DNA of 64,000 nt from Fimbriimonas planktonicus (GTDB lineage Bacteria; Armatimonadota; Fimbriimonadia; Fimbriimonadales; Fimbriimonadaceae), in contig OZ248539.1 of NCBI GenBank assembly GCA_965234685.1, positions 2,108,001-2,172,000 of the forward strand. The letters are read 5' to 3'. Of this stretch, positions 24,068 through 32,803 are shown piece after piece. Position numbers and translations under genes: made by a program. The notes below the pieces were generated by a model. The model did no database searches and was not told the DNA's origin. It worked only from the letters and a program-made list of their open reading frames with translations. Position 1 is the first letter of the stretch; the number at the start of each line of letters is the position of its first letter.

Positions 24068-26360
24068 TTGCTAGCCCCAAAATTTGTCGGATCACGGGAA
24101 GGACGCGGTTCGCCCGCGCTTCGTCGATGTCGGATTCTTGTGTTTGGATGGAGATCCCGCCGGTCAGGCGCTCGCCGATTTGGCGGCGTTCTGGCTTGGT
24201 GAAAAGCGAGAAGGTCCGCCGAATGAGCGGCAGGATTTCGTCGACGGTTTCGGTGCCGAGGTCGGTTACCCAGGCATCGACCGCTTGGAGAAGCGGGGTT
24301 TGGTGGAGCAGGATGGTGCCGGGGCCGTCGAGGAGGCCTTCGACGAACATCGCGGTTTCAAGGGCGGTTGCGCCGGAGGATGCCTCTTGGCCGAGGCGGA
24401 TGGCAAGCTGGTCTCCTTCGATGGCGCCGAGATCGAATCGGACGCGTTCGGCCTTGCCTTGCACGAGGCGGTGGATGCCGTTCAGCTCCGCAATTTGTCG
24501 GAGCGATTCTAGCCAGAGATCGGTTTTCGCGGGGTCGCCGAATAGGGAGACAACGCCGGTCACGCCGCTGATGCGTTCGGCCATCACGCGGGCGGCAGCG
24601 TCGTCGAGCGAGTGGCAGGCGGGCGGGAGTCCTAGGCAAAGCCGAGTGAAAATGGCATCGAGGACCGGCACCACGAGATCGGATCGGGTGCCTCGGACGG
24701 AGCCGTAACGGACCACGGCGGCAAGGGGCGGGAGGGCGCTCGCGAGGTCGGCCACGTCGGCGGTGACGGCAGAAACGGCCTGAAGTTGGGTGACGGTTGG
24801 TTCGATGGCACCGGACAGATCGGCCTCGAGAACGCGCTCGACGAGCCGGGCGATTTCGGCAAGGCTCTCGGCTTCGCTAGCATTGGCGATAGCGCAGCTG
24901 GTCGCGGCAGATTCGACGGTGTTGCCGTATAGGCTGGCCTCGATGAGCGCGATCGTGAGTTCGGGCGTCCATCGCAAGAGCCAGTGCTCGTGGAACGTGC
25001 CGCGCTTCCCTTTTGCTTGTTCGGGAATGCCCCAGTCAACTTTGAGCAGCGCGAGGCGGTGCAGGAGTTGACTGCGTTCTAGGTCGGTGGCGTTTCGGAG
25101 GTCGAGTTCTAGCCTCTGCTCGCCATCGCTCACCTTCATCCGCAATCGCTTTTGGAGGGCGGAGAGGTTGGCCTGCAGCGGAATCATCGGGATCGACTCC
25201 GGCACGTGGCCCATGCGCTCGCCGACGATGAGGCGCTTTCCGATGAGGTTCCAGACGACGGAGTCTCGAATGAGAACGGAGTTTGCCGCGTCGCGAAGCT
25301 CGCGCAATCCGGGCTTCGGTCGGCCCCGGAGAGAGGCGAGGGCATCGGCAAGGCGCACGGCTTCGATGACGCTGGCCGGAGATGCGTCGAGGTCCTCTTC
25401 TCGCATGAGGCGGGCGACGGAGAGCAGCCAGTTTGCGGAGATGTCTTGTGGCTCAGAATTCCAAATCAGGTCATAGAAGGCGGGAGACCTGGCGCCGGCT
25501 CCGTAGCCGGAGGCGAACGTGAGTCGCTCGTAGGTCCACGGGACGACGGTCGAGCCGACTTTCAGCTTCGGGAGTCCCTTGAGGAGGGCGTCGTCTGGTT
25601 TTGCGGTTTGAAGTTCTTTCAGGGCGGGCACGTGCCAGGCGCCGCAGACGACGGCGATGCGCTGGTGGCCGGCAGCGAGGGCGGCGCGGATGGTGCGCCG
25701 CATGAAGGCTTCGCGGAGCTCATTGAATTCGGCATCGGTGACTTTGCGGCGGTCATCGTCTTCGGGTTGCTCCGGTTCTGCTTCTGCTTCGTCTTCAGTA
25801 CCTTCTTGCGTGGTGGCGTCTTGAGCGGCGTGGTCTTGGGCGGCGTGGTCTTGGGCGGCGGCTTCTCGAAGCGCGCACATGAGGGTGTCGATTCCGGCGA
25901 AGAGTTCGCTCGCGTCGGATCGGTGCTCGACGAGATGCTCCCACCAGTCTTCGCCATCGTCGAATCCGGCGGCGGTGGCGATTTGCTCCATGGCGTCCGA
26001 ATTCGGCCTGCCCACGACGCGCAGGGCGAGCATGGTCGCGGCGGGCAGGTCCATGAAGGTCACCGGCACCTCGTGCGCGGCGGCCCAGCGGAAGGCTTGG
26101 AGTTCCGGCGAGAACTCGGCGAGGGGATAGTAGGAGGCGAGTCTAGGCGTTTCGAGCGCGTATTCCAGCATCGCGACGGGGGTCTCTACCGCCGGGTCAA
26201 GCACGAATGGGATCAGCAATTCGGAGCCGGATGGGCCTTCGACGAGGACGACTTGCGGCTGCCATTCATCGAGGGCAGCGACGAGCGAACGGGCCGAGCC
26301 GGGCCCGTGGTGCCGAATTCCGAACAGTCGAACCGAATCGCTTACAGAAGTTCTCGACAT
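24060..26360 (-). CDS. DUF5682-family protein
   Basis: The frame opens with a GTG at 26381, but the ATG at 26360 gives a better N-terminus (766 residues), still overlapping the MoxR gene by 19 bases. The first ~260 residues look like an enzyme domain: RLFGIRHHGPGSARSL with H17-H18, VVLVEGPSGSE, VTFMDLP and IAVVCGAWHVPAL with H243. A G-x-x-H motif at each end of a domain recalls the TIKI/TraB/ChaN group of putative metallohydrolases; that link is inference. Between them is a low-complexity patch (QDHAAQDHAAQD) made by a 15-bp tandem duplication, then an acidic stretch. The C-terminal ~450 residues are helical without a known motif. It lies in the SWIM-DUF5691-MoxR-DUF5682-VWA run. Confidence 0.85.
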   Translation of the reverse strand: MSRTSVSDSVRLFGIRHHGPGSARSLVAALDEWQPQVVLVEGPSGSELLIPFVLDPAVETPVAMLEYALETPRLASYYPLAEFSPELQAFRWAAAHEVPVTFMDLPAATMLALRVVGRPNSDAMEQIATAAGFDDGEDWWEHLVEHRSDASELFAGIDTLMCALREAAAQDHAAQDHAAQDATTQEGTEDEAEAEPEQPEDDDRRKVTDAEFNELREAFMRRTIRAALAAGHQRIAVVCGAWHVPALKELQTAKPDDALLKGLPKLKVGSTVVPWTYERLTFASGYGAGARSPAFYDLIWNSEPQDISANWLLSVARLMREEDLDASPASVIEAVRLADALASLRGRPKPGLRELRDAANSVLIRDSVVWNLIGKRLIVGERMGHVPESIPMIPLQANLSALQKRLRMKVSDGEQRLELDLRNATDLERSQLLHRLALLKVDWGIPEQAKGKRGTFHEHWLLRWTPELTIALIEASLYGNTVESAATSCAIANASEAESLAEIARLVERVLEADLSGAIEPTVTQLQAVSAVTADVADLASALPPLAAVVRYGSVRGTRSDLVVPVLDAIFTRLCLGLPPACHSLDDAAARVMAERISGVTGVVSLFGDPAKTDLWLESLRQIAELNGIHRLVQGKAERVRFDLGAIEGDQLAIRLGQEASSGATALETAMFVEGLLDGPGTILLHQTPLLQAVDAWVTDLGTETVDEILPLIRRTFSLFTKPERRQIGERLTGGISIQTQESDIDEARANRVLPVIRQILGLAND

Positions 26361-27424
26361 GCGCGATAAAGGTCCTTCCACTCGCCCCGTTCCTTCACCA
26401 CGGTTTCGAGATACTCCTTCCAGGCCAGGGTGTCTTGGCTGGCGTCTTTGATCACGGCACCGGTGAGTGCACTGGCGAGATCGGCGGCGCGGAGTTTGCC
26501 ATCCCCAAAGTGGGCGGCCATGGCGAGTCCGCTGTTTAGAACTGAGATCGCCTCGGCGGTGCTGAGGGTTCCGGATGGAACCTTCAGTTTCGTTTTCTTG
26601 TCGAGGGTCATGCCGTCGCGGAGCTCGCGGAAGATGGTGACGAGGCGCTTGATGTCTTCTAGGGCGGGTGGTTCGGCGGGGAGCTCGAGGGCGCGGCCGA
26701 TGGCTTCGGAGCGTTGGCGTACGATTTCGGCTTCTTCCTCGAACGTGTCGGGAAGGGGCAAGTGGACGGTGTTGAAGCGACGTCTTAAGGCCGAAGAAAG
26801 GTCGTTGACGCCGCGGTCTCGGTCGTTGGCGGTGGCGATGACGTTGAAGCCCTTTCTCGCCTGGACCTCGTCGTTCAGCTCGGGGATCGGGAGCGACTTT
26901 TCGGAGAGGACGGTGATGAGGGCGTCTTGGACGTCGGACGGAATTCGGGTGAGTTCTTCGACGCGGGCGATCTTGCCGGTTTCCATCGCGCGCATGATGG
27001 GCGAGGGGACGAGGGCGGAGCGGGATGGGCCTTCGGCCAGGAGCTTGGCGTAGTTCCAGCCGTAACGCAGGGTTTCTTCGCTGGTACCGGAGGTGCCTTG
27101 GACCAGGAGGGTGGAGTCGCCGGAGGTCGCGGCGGCGAGGTGCTCGGCGAGCCAGGTCTTAGCGGTTCCGGGGACGCCGAGCAGGAGCAACGCGCGATCG
27201 GTCGCGAGGGTTGCGATGGCGACTTCGACAATTGTTCGCTTTCCGATGTACTTCGGCGTGACTTCGAAGCCGTTTGGCAGGGTGCCGCCGAGAATGTACG
27301 TTGCCACCGCCCAGGGGGATAGCTTCCAGCTTGGCGGTCGTGGCCGGTCGTCGGCCTTGCCTAGCTCGGTGAGTTCGGACTGAAAGGCCTGTTCGGCGTG
27401 TTGGCGGAGGATAGGTTCATTCAT
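26342..27424 (-). CDS. MoxR-family AAA+ ATPase
   Basis: This 360-residue protein has Walker A LLGVPGTAKT (83-90), a Walker B region GKIARVEELTRIP in which the usual DE is EE, sensor 1 in FNVIATAND (to residue 201) and an arginine-finger region SSALRRRFNTVHLP. MoxR ATPases work with VWA partners to assemble or activate enzyme complexes. Here the VWA gene is two genes downstream in the same run. A 10-base gap separates it from DUF5691, and it overlaps the start of DUF5682, so translational coupling is likely. The family assignment is firm. The target is unknown. Confidence 0.93.
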   Translation of the reverse strand: MNEPILRQHAEQAFQSELTELGKADDRPRPPSWKLSPWAVATYILGGTLPNGFEVTPKYIGKRTIVEVAIATLATDRALLLLGVPGTAKTWLAEHLAAATSGDSTLLVQGTSGTSEETLRYGWNYAKLLAEGPSRSALVPSPIMRAMETGKIARVEELTRIPSDVQDALITVLSEKSLPIPELNDEVQARKGFNVIATANDRDRGVNDLSSALRRRFNTVHLPLPDTFEEEAEIVRQRSEAIGRALELPAEPPALEDIKRLVTIFRELRDGMTLDKKTKLKVPSGTLSTAEAISVLNSGLAMAAHFGDGKLRAADLASALTGAVIKDASQDTLAWKEYLETVVKERGEWKDLYRACRELL

Positions 27425-27434
27425 GGTTCTGTAC

Positions 27435-28811
27435 TCAGAGATCTAGGCTGGATAGCAGGCGTTTTCGGAGGCTCAAAATGTTGCGCCCTTCGAGGCGGGA
27501 GTTTTCGAAGACTTCGTGCTCTTCGATTGGCACCTCGGTCCGCGAGATGGCATCGACATGCATGTTGAGGGCGAAGAAAGGAAGCAACGCATGACACTGA
27601 GCGCTGGTTTTTATTTCATCAATAAGTAGGCAAGAAAGCTCGAAAGATAGGGGACGCTTTGAGTCAATGATCATAGACACAATCAGGCCCGATTGATACA
27701 CCTCGCCGCGAAGGCCCTTGAGCGCAATTCGCTCGAACATCTCCGGACTCGCGTGGGCAGCGAGGTCTCGTCCCTTGTATTTGTAGATGTCCGGGCGAGA
27801 AACGAGCAATTCATACAAATCATCGATCCACGGCTGATCCTTGAAGCGGACGGCGGCAACGATGAGGCCCTCCAGCATCGCCCTGTGATAGTCCGACTTA
27901 CTCATGTGCTCAAAGAACTTCTCGCGGGACCCGTCGGTAACCCAGATAGACGGTGGGACGTTGCTGACGACGTCGATGAGGGCCATTGCCTTCGGGCCCA
28001 TTCCATAGACTTCCGGCGATTTGGGAAGCCATTTGGGGAGCTCACTTCGCTCGGGGGCTTCGATGATGAGGCTTGTGTTCAGGAACGATTTCTTCCAAGT
28101 TAGGATCGGGGCCGCGAGCAGGGCCAGCTCATGGGCTACTTTGAACGATGCTTGGGAGGCGAGGAGCTCGAATGCCGACTCGCGGACCTCTTTTCGGCGA
28201 TCCTTCAGTGCGACTTCTAGGATGGGTTCGTCGTGGATGCTGAGTTGGATTTGCAGTTGCTTGACGGCTTTTAGGCGCTCTTTCCAGTCCATCGCTTCGT
28301 ACTCTGCCGTGAGCCACTCGCGGTAGGCGGCGGGGTCTTCGGTGCGCTTTGCGGCGAACTCCTCGTCGTCGGATGGGGGGAGGTCTAGCCCTTGAAGCTG
28401 GGCGAGCCAGAGGCCGCGCTCGCCGAGGATGGGGAGCAATTCTTCTCGGTGCTTCTTGATTAAGGGAAGCATGGCGGTGAGCAAGGATGGCGGCAGGACC
28501 GCCCGAAGCTGCTTCGCTTTCGCCGCCCATTCCAGGACGACCGGGGTCATCTTCTTATCTAGGGCCTCGCTTAGCGGTGCCTCAGATGATACGGCCACGC
28601 GGCCAATTTCTTGGGGTGCGGTGGGGAGCGGTTTAACTGAATCTATCCCGACGACTCCGGCGCGGCGCATCAGATCAAGGGTGCCCGCTAGAACCAGGGC
28701 CCGCTTTTCTGGTTTCTCGCCGGGCGTTTCGGGAAGAAAGTCAACGCTGGGTAGCGCGGCGCGCTGGGTGCCGACTTGGATGACGCTTGCAACTTCGTTA
28801 AAGGTCTTCAT
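27435..28811 (-). CDS. DUF5691-family protein
   Basis: This 458-residue, mainly helical, soluble protein matches the DUF5691 type. It starts with VIQVGTQRAALPS and LVLAGTLDLMRRAG, and has a central HEAT-like helical stretch (KQLQIQLSIHDEPILEVALKDRRKEVRESAFELLASQ). There is no catalytic motif that I can see. DUF5691 proteins are known mostly as neighbours of SWIM-domain proteins and MoxR ATPases, which is the case here: it is separated from the SWIM gene by 4 bases and from the MoxR gene by 10. A scaffold role within the cassette is inference. Confidence 0.85.
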   Translation of the reverse strand: MKTFNEVASVIQVGTQRAALPSVDFLPETPGEKPEKRALVLAGTLDLMRRAGVVGIDSVKPLPTAPQEIGRVAVSSEAPLSEALDKKMTPVVLEWAAKAKQLRAVLPPSLLTAMLPLIKKHREELLPILGERGLWLAQLQGLDLPPSDDEEFAAKRTEDPAAYREWLTAEYEAMDWKERLKAVKQLQIQLSIHDEPILEVALKDRRKEVRESAFELLASQASFKVAHELALLAAPILTWKKSFLNTSLIIEAPERSELPKWLPKSPEVYGMGPKAMALIDVVSNVPPSIWVTDGSREKFFEHMSKSDYHRAMLEGLIVAAVRFKDQPWIDDLYELLVSRPDIYKYKGRDLAAHASPEMFERIALKGLRGEVYQSGLIVSMIIDSKRPLSFELSCLLIDEIKTSAQCHALLPFFALNMHVDAISRTEVPIEEHEVFENSRLEGRNILSLRKRLLSSLDL

Positions 28812-28815
28812 CGCA

Positions 28816-30090
28816 TTACGTCCAAGGATCGTCGGAGCCGCAGAGTACGTTTAGGCTGGAGCCGTTCCATTCGCCAACGATTTCGATGGGTTGATTGCCA
28901 AAAAGGGCCACGAGATGCCACGGGTCTTCTCCCTTTAAGGGAAGGGCGCGACCTGCGGAGTCGATGACGAACCAGTCGGATTCTTTTTGGCCGAAGCTTC
29001 CGGCGGTGATGGGAATGGGGACCCGCTCCGCCCATGGATTCTGCGCCCACACATCCGTCGCGAACTCTAAGCCGTCCGCAATGAGGCCGCCTTTGCGGGG
29101 CTGGAAGGGTTGAGGTTCGATTTCGGTGAGGTTGACCCGAAGGGGGTAGGCGGACGGGTAGTACTGCGCTTTCGCATGGAATGCCGTTCCGATGAGGGGT
29201 TGAAAATCGAACGGTTGTCCCGCCGCGGAGAAGGCGAGGTGCAAGGCCCATTTGCCGGTTGAGCGTGCCTGGAGCCAGCTTCGGCAGGTGGTGATGCGAT
29301 CTTCGGTTTCGATGGCGCTTCCGAGCACGTGCCAAACGTCTTCGACCGGTTCGCCGCTGAGGTCCTCTTTTCGGAATGGAATTCCGACGGCAGTGCGGAC
29401 GTCGGCCTTCAAACCTTCGGGGAGGGTTTCGATTCGCTTTGCCGCTTCAAGGAGTAGCGTTAGGTTGCCGAGCTGACCGGCAACATTGGGTCCCCAGGCC
29501 TCGCCGACGCCGATGGCGTTTCCGATTCGCTTAAGTCTGGTTGCGATTCCGGGAGCTTGGGCGTCGACCATGCGCGCGGCCATTTGGTCCCAGCTTCGGG
29601 CCGATTGCGAGGCGTAGAGTCCTTGGGAGACCGCGTCTTCGAGGAACGACTCGCACTCTTCGATCCCGGCGAGGATTTTGCTCCAGCGCTTTTCGGTTCG
29701 CTTTTCGGCGTCTGCGGGAGACGCGGCGGGGGTGGCGGCGGCTTTCTCGGCCTTTTGCTCCGAGCGTTCCGCTCGCTTGTCCAGCCAGTCTTGGACCCAG
29801 GTTGGCGGGGTTCCCGGTTCGATTTCGCTCTTTGCGTGGCGGAAGAGGAGTCCGAGGGCGTGCTTGCACGGGAGCTTTCGGCTGGGGCAGGAGCATTTGT
29901 AGGCGATTTCGCGGAGGTCGACGGCGGTTTGGTAGGGGTTCTTGCCGCTGCCTTTTGCTTCTCCCCAGGCGGCAAGTTCGCTCTCGCCGATGCTCGCCCA
30001 CTTGGCGGGGCTGGCAAGTTCTCGCCCGGCGCTGACCGCCGATGCGTCCGGGGCAAGCGCGATCACTTGTTCCGGGGTTAGGCGGGGCAT
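28816..30090 (-). CDS. SWIM zinc-finger protein, first gene of the cassette
   Basis: This 424-residue protein has a SWIM motif near the N-terminus: YKCSCPSRKLPCKHALGL, with C66, C68, C75 and H77. A basic, Ala/Pro-rich linker follows (~100-130, rich in EKAAATPAASP), then a larger helical domain. SWIM fingers bind nucleic acid or protein. It is the first gene of five packed on the minus strand. Upstream, a promoter-like pair TTCTGC/TAGAGT with 17-base spacing lies 11 bases before the ATG, and TAAAAC ends six bases before it. It is the most likely nucleic-acid-sensing part of the set, but this is inference. Confidence 0.88.
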   Translation of the reverse strand: MPRLTPEQVIALAPDASAVSAGRELASPAKWASIGESELAAWGEAKGSGKNPYQTAVDLREIAYKCSCPSRKLPCKHALGLLFRHAKSEIEPGTPPTWVQDWLDKRAERSEQKAEKAAATPAASPADAEKRTEKRWSKILAGIEECESFLEDAVSQGLYASQSARSWDQMAARMVDAQAPGIATRLKRIGNAIGVGEAWGPNVAGQLGNLTLLLEAAKRIETLPEGLKADVRTAVGIPFRKEDLSGEPVEDVWHVLGSAIETEDRITTCRSWLQARSTGKWALHLAFSAAGQPFDFQPLIGTAFHAKAQYYPSAYPLRVNLTEIEPQPFQPRKGGLIADGLEFATDVWAQNPWAERVPIPITAGSFGQKESDWFVIDSAGRALPLKGEDPWHLVALFGNQPIEIVGEWNGSSLNVLCGSDDPWT

Positions 30091-30203
30091 TCGACAGTTT
30101 TACTCTACTGGAAAATCATTTCGGGCAGAATCCTGGCCTCATTTTCGGTCTGATCGATGCGAGGTTGAACGGGAATTACCCTTGAGTTTTGCGTGTATCG
30201 AGC

Positions 30204-30270
30204 TTGTCACGCAAGGAATCCGAAAGTGTCACGCCAGTGTCCTGCCAGTGTTACGGGCGAGGGATTCAAT
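30204..30270 (+). promoter_or_regulatory. Pho-box-like array of 7-bp repeats with 11-bp phasing, plus -10
   Basis: The 7-mers GTGTCAC (30226), GTGTCCT (30237) and GTGTTAC (30248) are each separated by 4 bases, giving an exact 11-bp period. A further TTGTCAC (30204) lies exactly 22 bases before the first. TTCAAT (30265-30270) begins 10 bases after the last repeat, where an activator-dependent -10 box should be. The layout of 7-bp direct repeats with 4-bp spacers is that of OmpR/PhoB-type binding sites. Which response regulator binds is unknown. Confidence 0.5.
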
Positions 30271-30306
30271 ACATCCATCGGAGCGAAACCACTCCGGAAG
30301 GAACAC

Positions 30307-31062
30307 ATGAGAACATCCTTGATCGCCAGCGCTTTCGTAGCCATCGCCGCTATCTCGTCGTCCATCGCCGTTTCCGGGAACGTGGCCAAGAGGGCTGCGA
30401 GCACGGAACCGCTTCACTTGACCCTGGCCAACGAACTGGTCGATGGCATCCTGGCTCAGGCTGACAACGGCGTGACCACCGACTCCACGGGAACCTTGAC
30501 CAATCGGTACGGTGGCGCGGTAGGTAGCTACTACATCACCTTTGCCGAACCGGATGTTGACGGGTCGGTCTATTCCAATTTCACGCGTTGCGCACCGTTC
30601 TTGACGCAGCTGTTCAAGGCGGCTTACGGCTGGACGCCGCCAAAGGCGATCGGCAACAGCCCAGACCCGAAGAAGTACTACAACTCGATCGTATCTTCGG
30701 CGAACGGGTTCTCACCGCGTGCTAAGTTCTCGGACTGGCAGCCCGGGGACATCCTCGCAAGCCCGTACTATGACGATAGTGCCAACATCGGCCACGTGAT
30801 GTTGATGCTCAACGCGGAGGAAATCTCTTACGATCCGGCGACGGAAACTCGGGAGTATGCGGTTCTGGTGCTCGACTCATCCTCTGGCAAGCACACCTCG
30901 GACACCCGACTCCTCTATCCTGCGTTGAAGGATGGCGTTGGTCGCGGCGTGATCAAGGTGAAGACGGTTCAGGACCAGCCGACTCAGTGGGCCTGGAAAG
31001 TGACCGGCACCTACTACAACGCGGCTGATCGACCACTGGCCGTTGGCAAGATCGACCAGTAA
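30307..31062 (+). CDS. Secreted NlpC/P60- or CHAP-like cysteine-peptidase-type protein
   Basis: I take the ATG at 30307 with the strong GGAAGGA just upstream (251 residues). A signal peptide covers about residues 1-25 (LIASAFVAIAAISSSIAVSG). The mature part has FTRCAPFLTQLFKAAYG with a cysteine at the start of a helix, and later WQPGDILASPYY and NIGHVMLML. The order Cys, then PGD, then GH followed by a strand is that of papain-like NlpC/P60 and CHAP amidases, which cut peptidoglycan peptides or amide links. The match is by pattern only, so the call is tentative. The gene stands alone, with a phased repeat array upstream and a terminator hairpin after it. Confidence 0.6.
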   Translation: MRTSLIASAFVAIAAISSSIAVSGNVAKRAASTEPLHLTLANELVDGILAQADNGVTTDSTGTLTNRYGGAVGSYYITFAEPDVDGSVYSNFTRCAPFLTQLFKAAYGWTPPKAIGNSPDPKKYYNSIVSSANGFSPRAKFSDWQPGDILASPYYDDSANIGHVMLMLNAEEISYDPATETREYAVLVLDSSSGKHTSDTRLLYPALKDGVGRGVIKVKTVQDQPTQWAWKVTGTYYNAADRPLAVGKIDQ

Positions 31063-31087
31063 TCCACTTCATCACCGCAACCACGAG

Positions 31088-31118
31088 TTTGAGCGGGCCA
31101 AGTTTGGTTCCGCTCAAA
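31088..31118 (+). terminator. Hairpin after the secreted peptidase-like gene
   Basis: TTTGAGCGG and CCGCTCAAA form a perfect 9-bp stem with a 13-base loop, 26 bases after the stop codon, followed by AGTCCTTTTGTC. It resembles an intrinsic terminator with a short T-run. Confidence 0.6.
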
Positions 31119-31141
31119 AGTCCTTTTGTCTCAGCACTCGT

Positions 31142-31161
31142 TATATTTACGGGTAAATATA
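31142..31161. promoter_or_regulatory. Perfect 20-bp palindrome upstream of the GH43 gene
   Basis: TATATTTAC-GG-GTAAATATA is an inverted repeat with 9-bp arms, 43 bases before the GH43 start. It has no T-run and lies after a separate terminator, so it is better read as the binding site of a dimeric regulator. The AT-rich arms could also supply -10 elements. Confidence 0.55.
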
Positions 31162-31204
31162 CGGCTCTCGGACGGGCTCGGACCGGCGTTGAACGAAGAA
31201 GATC

Positions 31205-32785
31205 ATGCTTGTAACACTGTGTCTCTGCGGGGCGGTAGCGTTGGCTCACGCCATGACAAATCTTGATCTGGAGACCGCGACAAAAGCAGCGAATCCAATT
31301 CTTTGGGCAGATGTGCCGGATGTTTCGATCGTCCGAGTAGGAAAGGCTTACTACATGGCCAGCACGACGATGCACATGAGTCCGGGGCTGCCGATCATGA
31401 AGTCGACCGACCTGGTGAACTGGAAGCTCGTGAGTTACGCCTACGAGACGCTGGGCGACAACGACGCGTTGACCTTGCAAAACGGGAAGAACGCCTACGG
31501 AAAGGGCTCTTGGGCACCGAGTTTGCGCTATCACAAGGGCACGTTTTACGCGACGACTTTTTCTTCTACAACCGGAAAGACTTACATTTTCACAACTAAG
31601 AATCCCGAAAAGGAACCGTGGAAAGAGGTCTCTTTCTCCCCGTCTTTTCACGACCATTCGCTTTTCTTTGACGACGACGGGCGGGTGTATTTGGTGTACG
31701 GAGCGGGGGACATTAGGCTGGTTGAGCTGAACGAGGATCTCTCAGGGGTTAAGGCGGGCGGGACCAACAAGGTGATCATCAAGAACGCGACGGCGGTAGC
31801 TGGTGGTCAGCCGGGGTTGCCGGCGGAAGGCTCGCAGCTGTTTAAGGTCAACGGTAAGTACTACATTTGCAACATCACCTGGCCGAGAGGCGGGATGCGG
31901 ATGGAGTTGGTCCATCGTGCGGACACGATTGATGGTCCGTACGAAGGTCGAGTGATGTTTAAGGATCAGGGCATCGCCCAGGGCGGGATTGTGGATACGC
32001 CAGACGGGCGATGGTTTAGTTACCTGTTCCGAGATACGGGGGCGGTTGGACGGATTCCATGGTTGGTGCCGATGACGTGGGAGGATGGCTGGCCGGTGGT
32101 TGGGATTGACGGCAAAGCTCCGGCGACATTGGACTTGCCGGAGGCGAAGCTCGGCGTGAAAGGCATCGTGGCGTCCGACGAGTTTCGACGAAAGTCCGGA
32201 GAAAAGCCGTGGCCGCTTGCCTGGCAGTGGAACCACAATCCAGACAACGCAAATTGGTCGTTGGCCGCGCGGCCCGGTTTCTTGAGACTTGCCACCGGGC
32301 GCGTGGACACGTCAGTTGTCGAAGCGCGAAATACGCTGACACAGCGTACATTCGGTCCAGTCAGTTCGGCAACGACGATGGTCGACGCTCAGGGTCTGCG
32401 CGATGGAGACATCGCCGGGATGGTCGCGCTGATGGGTCGCTGCGGATATGTCGGGGTGAAGCGATCGGGCGACGAGTTTTCGGTCGTAATGGTCAGTGCG
32501 GAAACCGGCTCGCCGGTTGAAGTAGCCACGGTACCGGTCAGCACGGGCCGGGTGTATTTCAAGATCGAGTGCGACTTCCGCGACGTGCGTGACGAAGCGA
32601 GTTTCCACTACAGCCTGGACGGCAAGAAGTGGAATTCTGTCGGCAAAACCGTCAAGCTACGCTACGATTTGGCGCACTTCATGGGTTGCCGATTAGGGCT
32701 GTTTACGTACGCGACAAAGACTGCGGGCGGGCATGCCGACTTTGACTTTTATCGAGTCGGCACCGAGCTTTCCCCGAGACCTTAG
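31205..32785 (+). CDS. GH43-family beta-xylosidase/arabinofuranosidase
   Basis: This 526-residue protein has a short signal peptide (to AHA at residue 16). The five-bladed propeller starts NPILWADVPDVSIVRVGKAYY, with the base candidate D39. The pKa-tuning aspartate lies in FHDHSLFFDDDG near 150 and the acid E208 in GLPAEGSQLFK. A C-terminal beta-sandwich (from about 325, SDEFRRK and later FHYSLDGKKWNSVG) is the accessory domain seen in GH43 beta-xylosidases of subfamily-12 type. It would release xylose or arabinose from short xylan pieces outside the cytoplasm. A perfect 20-bp palindrome lies upstream. The GH8, CE7, CE15 and GH30 genes further right point to the same polysaccharide. Confidence 0.88.
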   Translation: MLVTLCLCGAVALAHAMTNLDLETATKAANPILWADVPDVSIVRVGKAYYMASTTMHMSPGLPIMKSTDLVNWKLVSYAYETLGDNDALTLQNGKNAYGKGSWAPSLRYHKGTFYATTFSSTTGKTYIFTTKNPEKEPWKEVSFSPSFHDHSLFFDDDGRVYLVYGAGDIRLVELNEDLSGVKAGGTNKVIIKNATAVAGGQPGLPAEGSQLFKVNGKYYICNITWPRGGMRMELVHRADTIDGPYEGRVMFKDQGIAQGGIVDTPDGRWFSYLFRDTGAVGRIPWLVPMTWEDGWPVVGIDGKAPATLDLPEAKLGVKGIVASDEFRRKSGEKPWPLAWQWNHNPDNANWSLAARPGFLRLATGRVDTSVVEARNTLTQRTFGPVSSATTMVDAQGLRDGDIAGMVALMGRCGYVGVKRSGDEFSVVMVSAETGSPVEVATVPVSTGRVYFKIECDFRDVRDEASFHYSLDGKKWNSVGKTVKLRYDLAHFMGCRLGLFTYATKTAGGHADFDFYRVGTELSPRP

Positions 32786-32803
32786 GATCGAATTCCTTCG
32801 GTT

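Noticed and set aside
25825..25860. 15-bp tandem duplication in DUF5682 as a possible regulatory repeat
   Set aside because: It is in frame and simply encodes the low-complexity QDHAA stretch of the linker.
25152..26369. A 405-codon plus-strand open frame opposite DUF5682
   Set aside because: It is a shadow: DUF5682 on the minus strand has clear motifs, tight overlaps with its neighbours and a normal family length. The plus-strand protein is Gly/Arg/Glu-rich without any domain.
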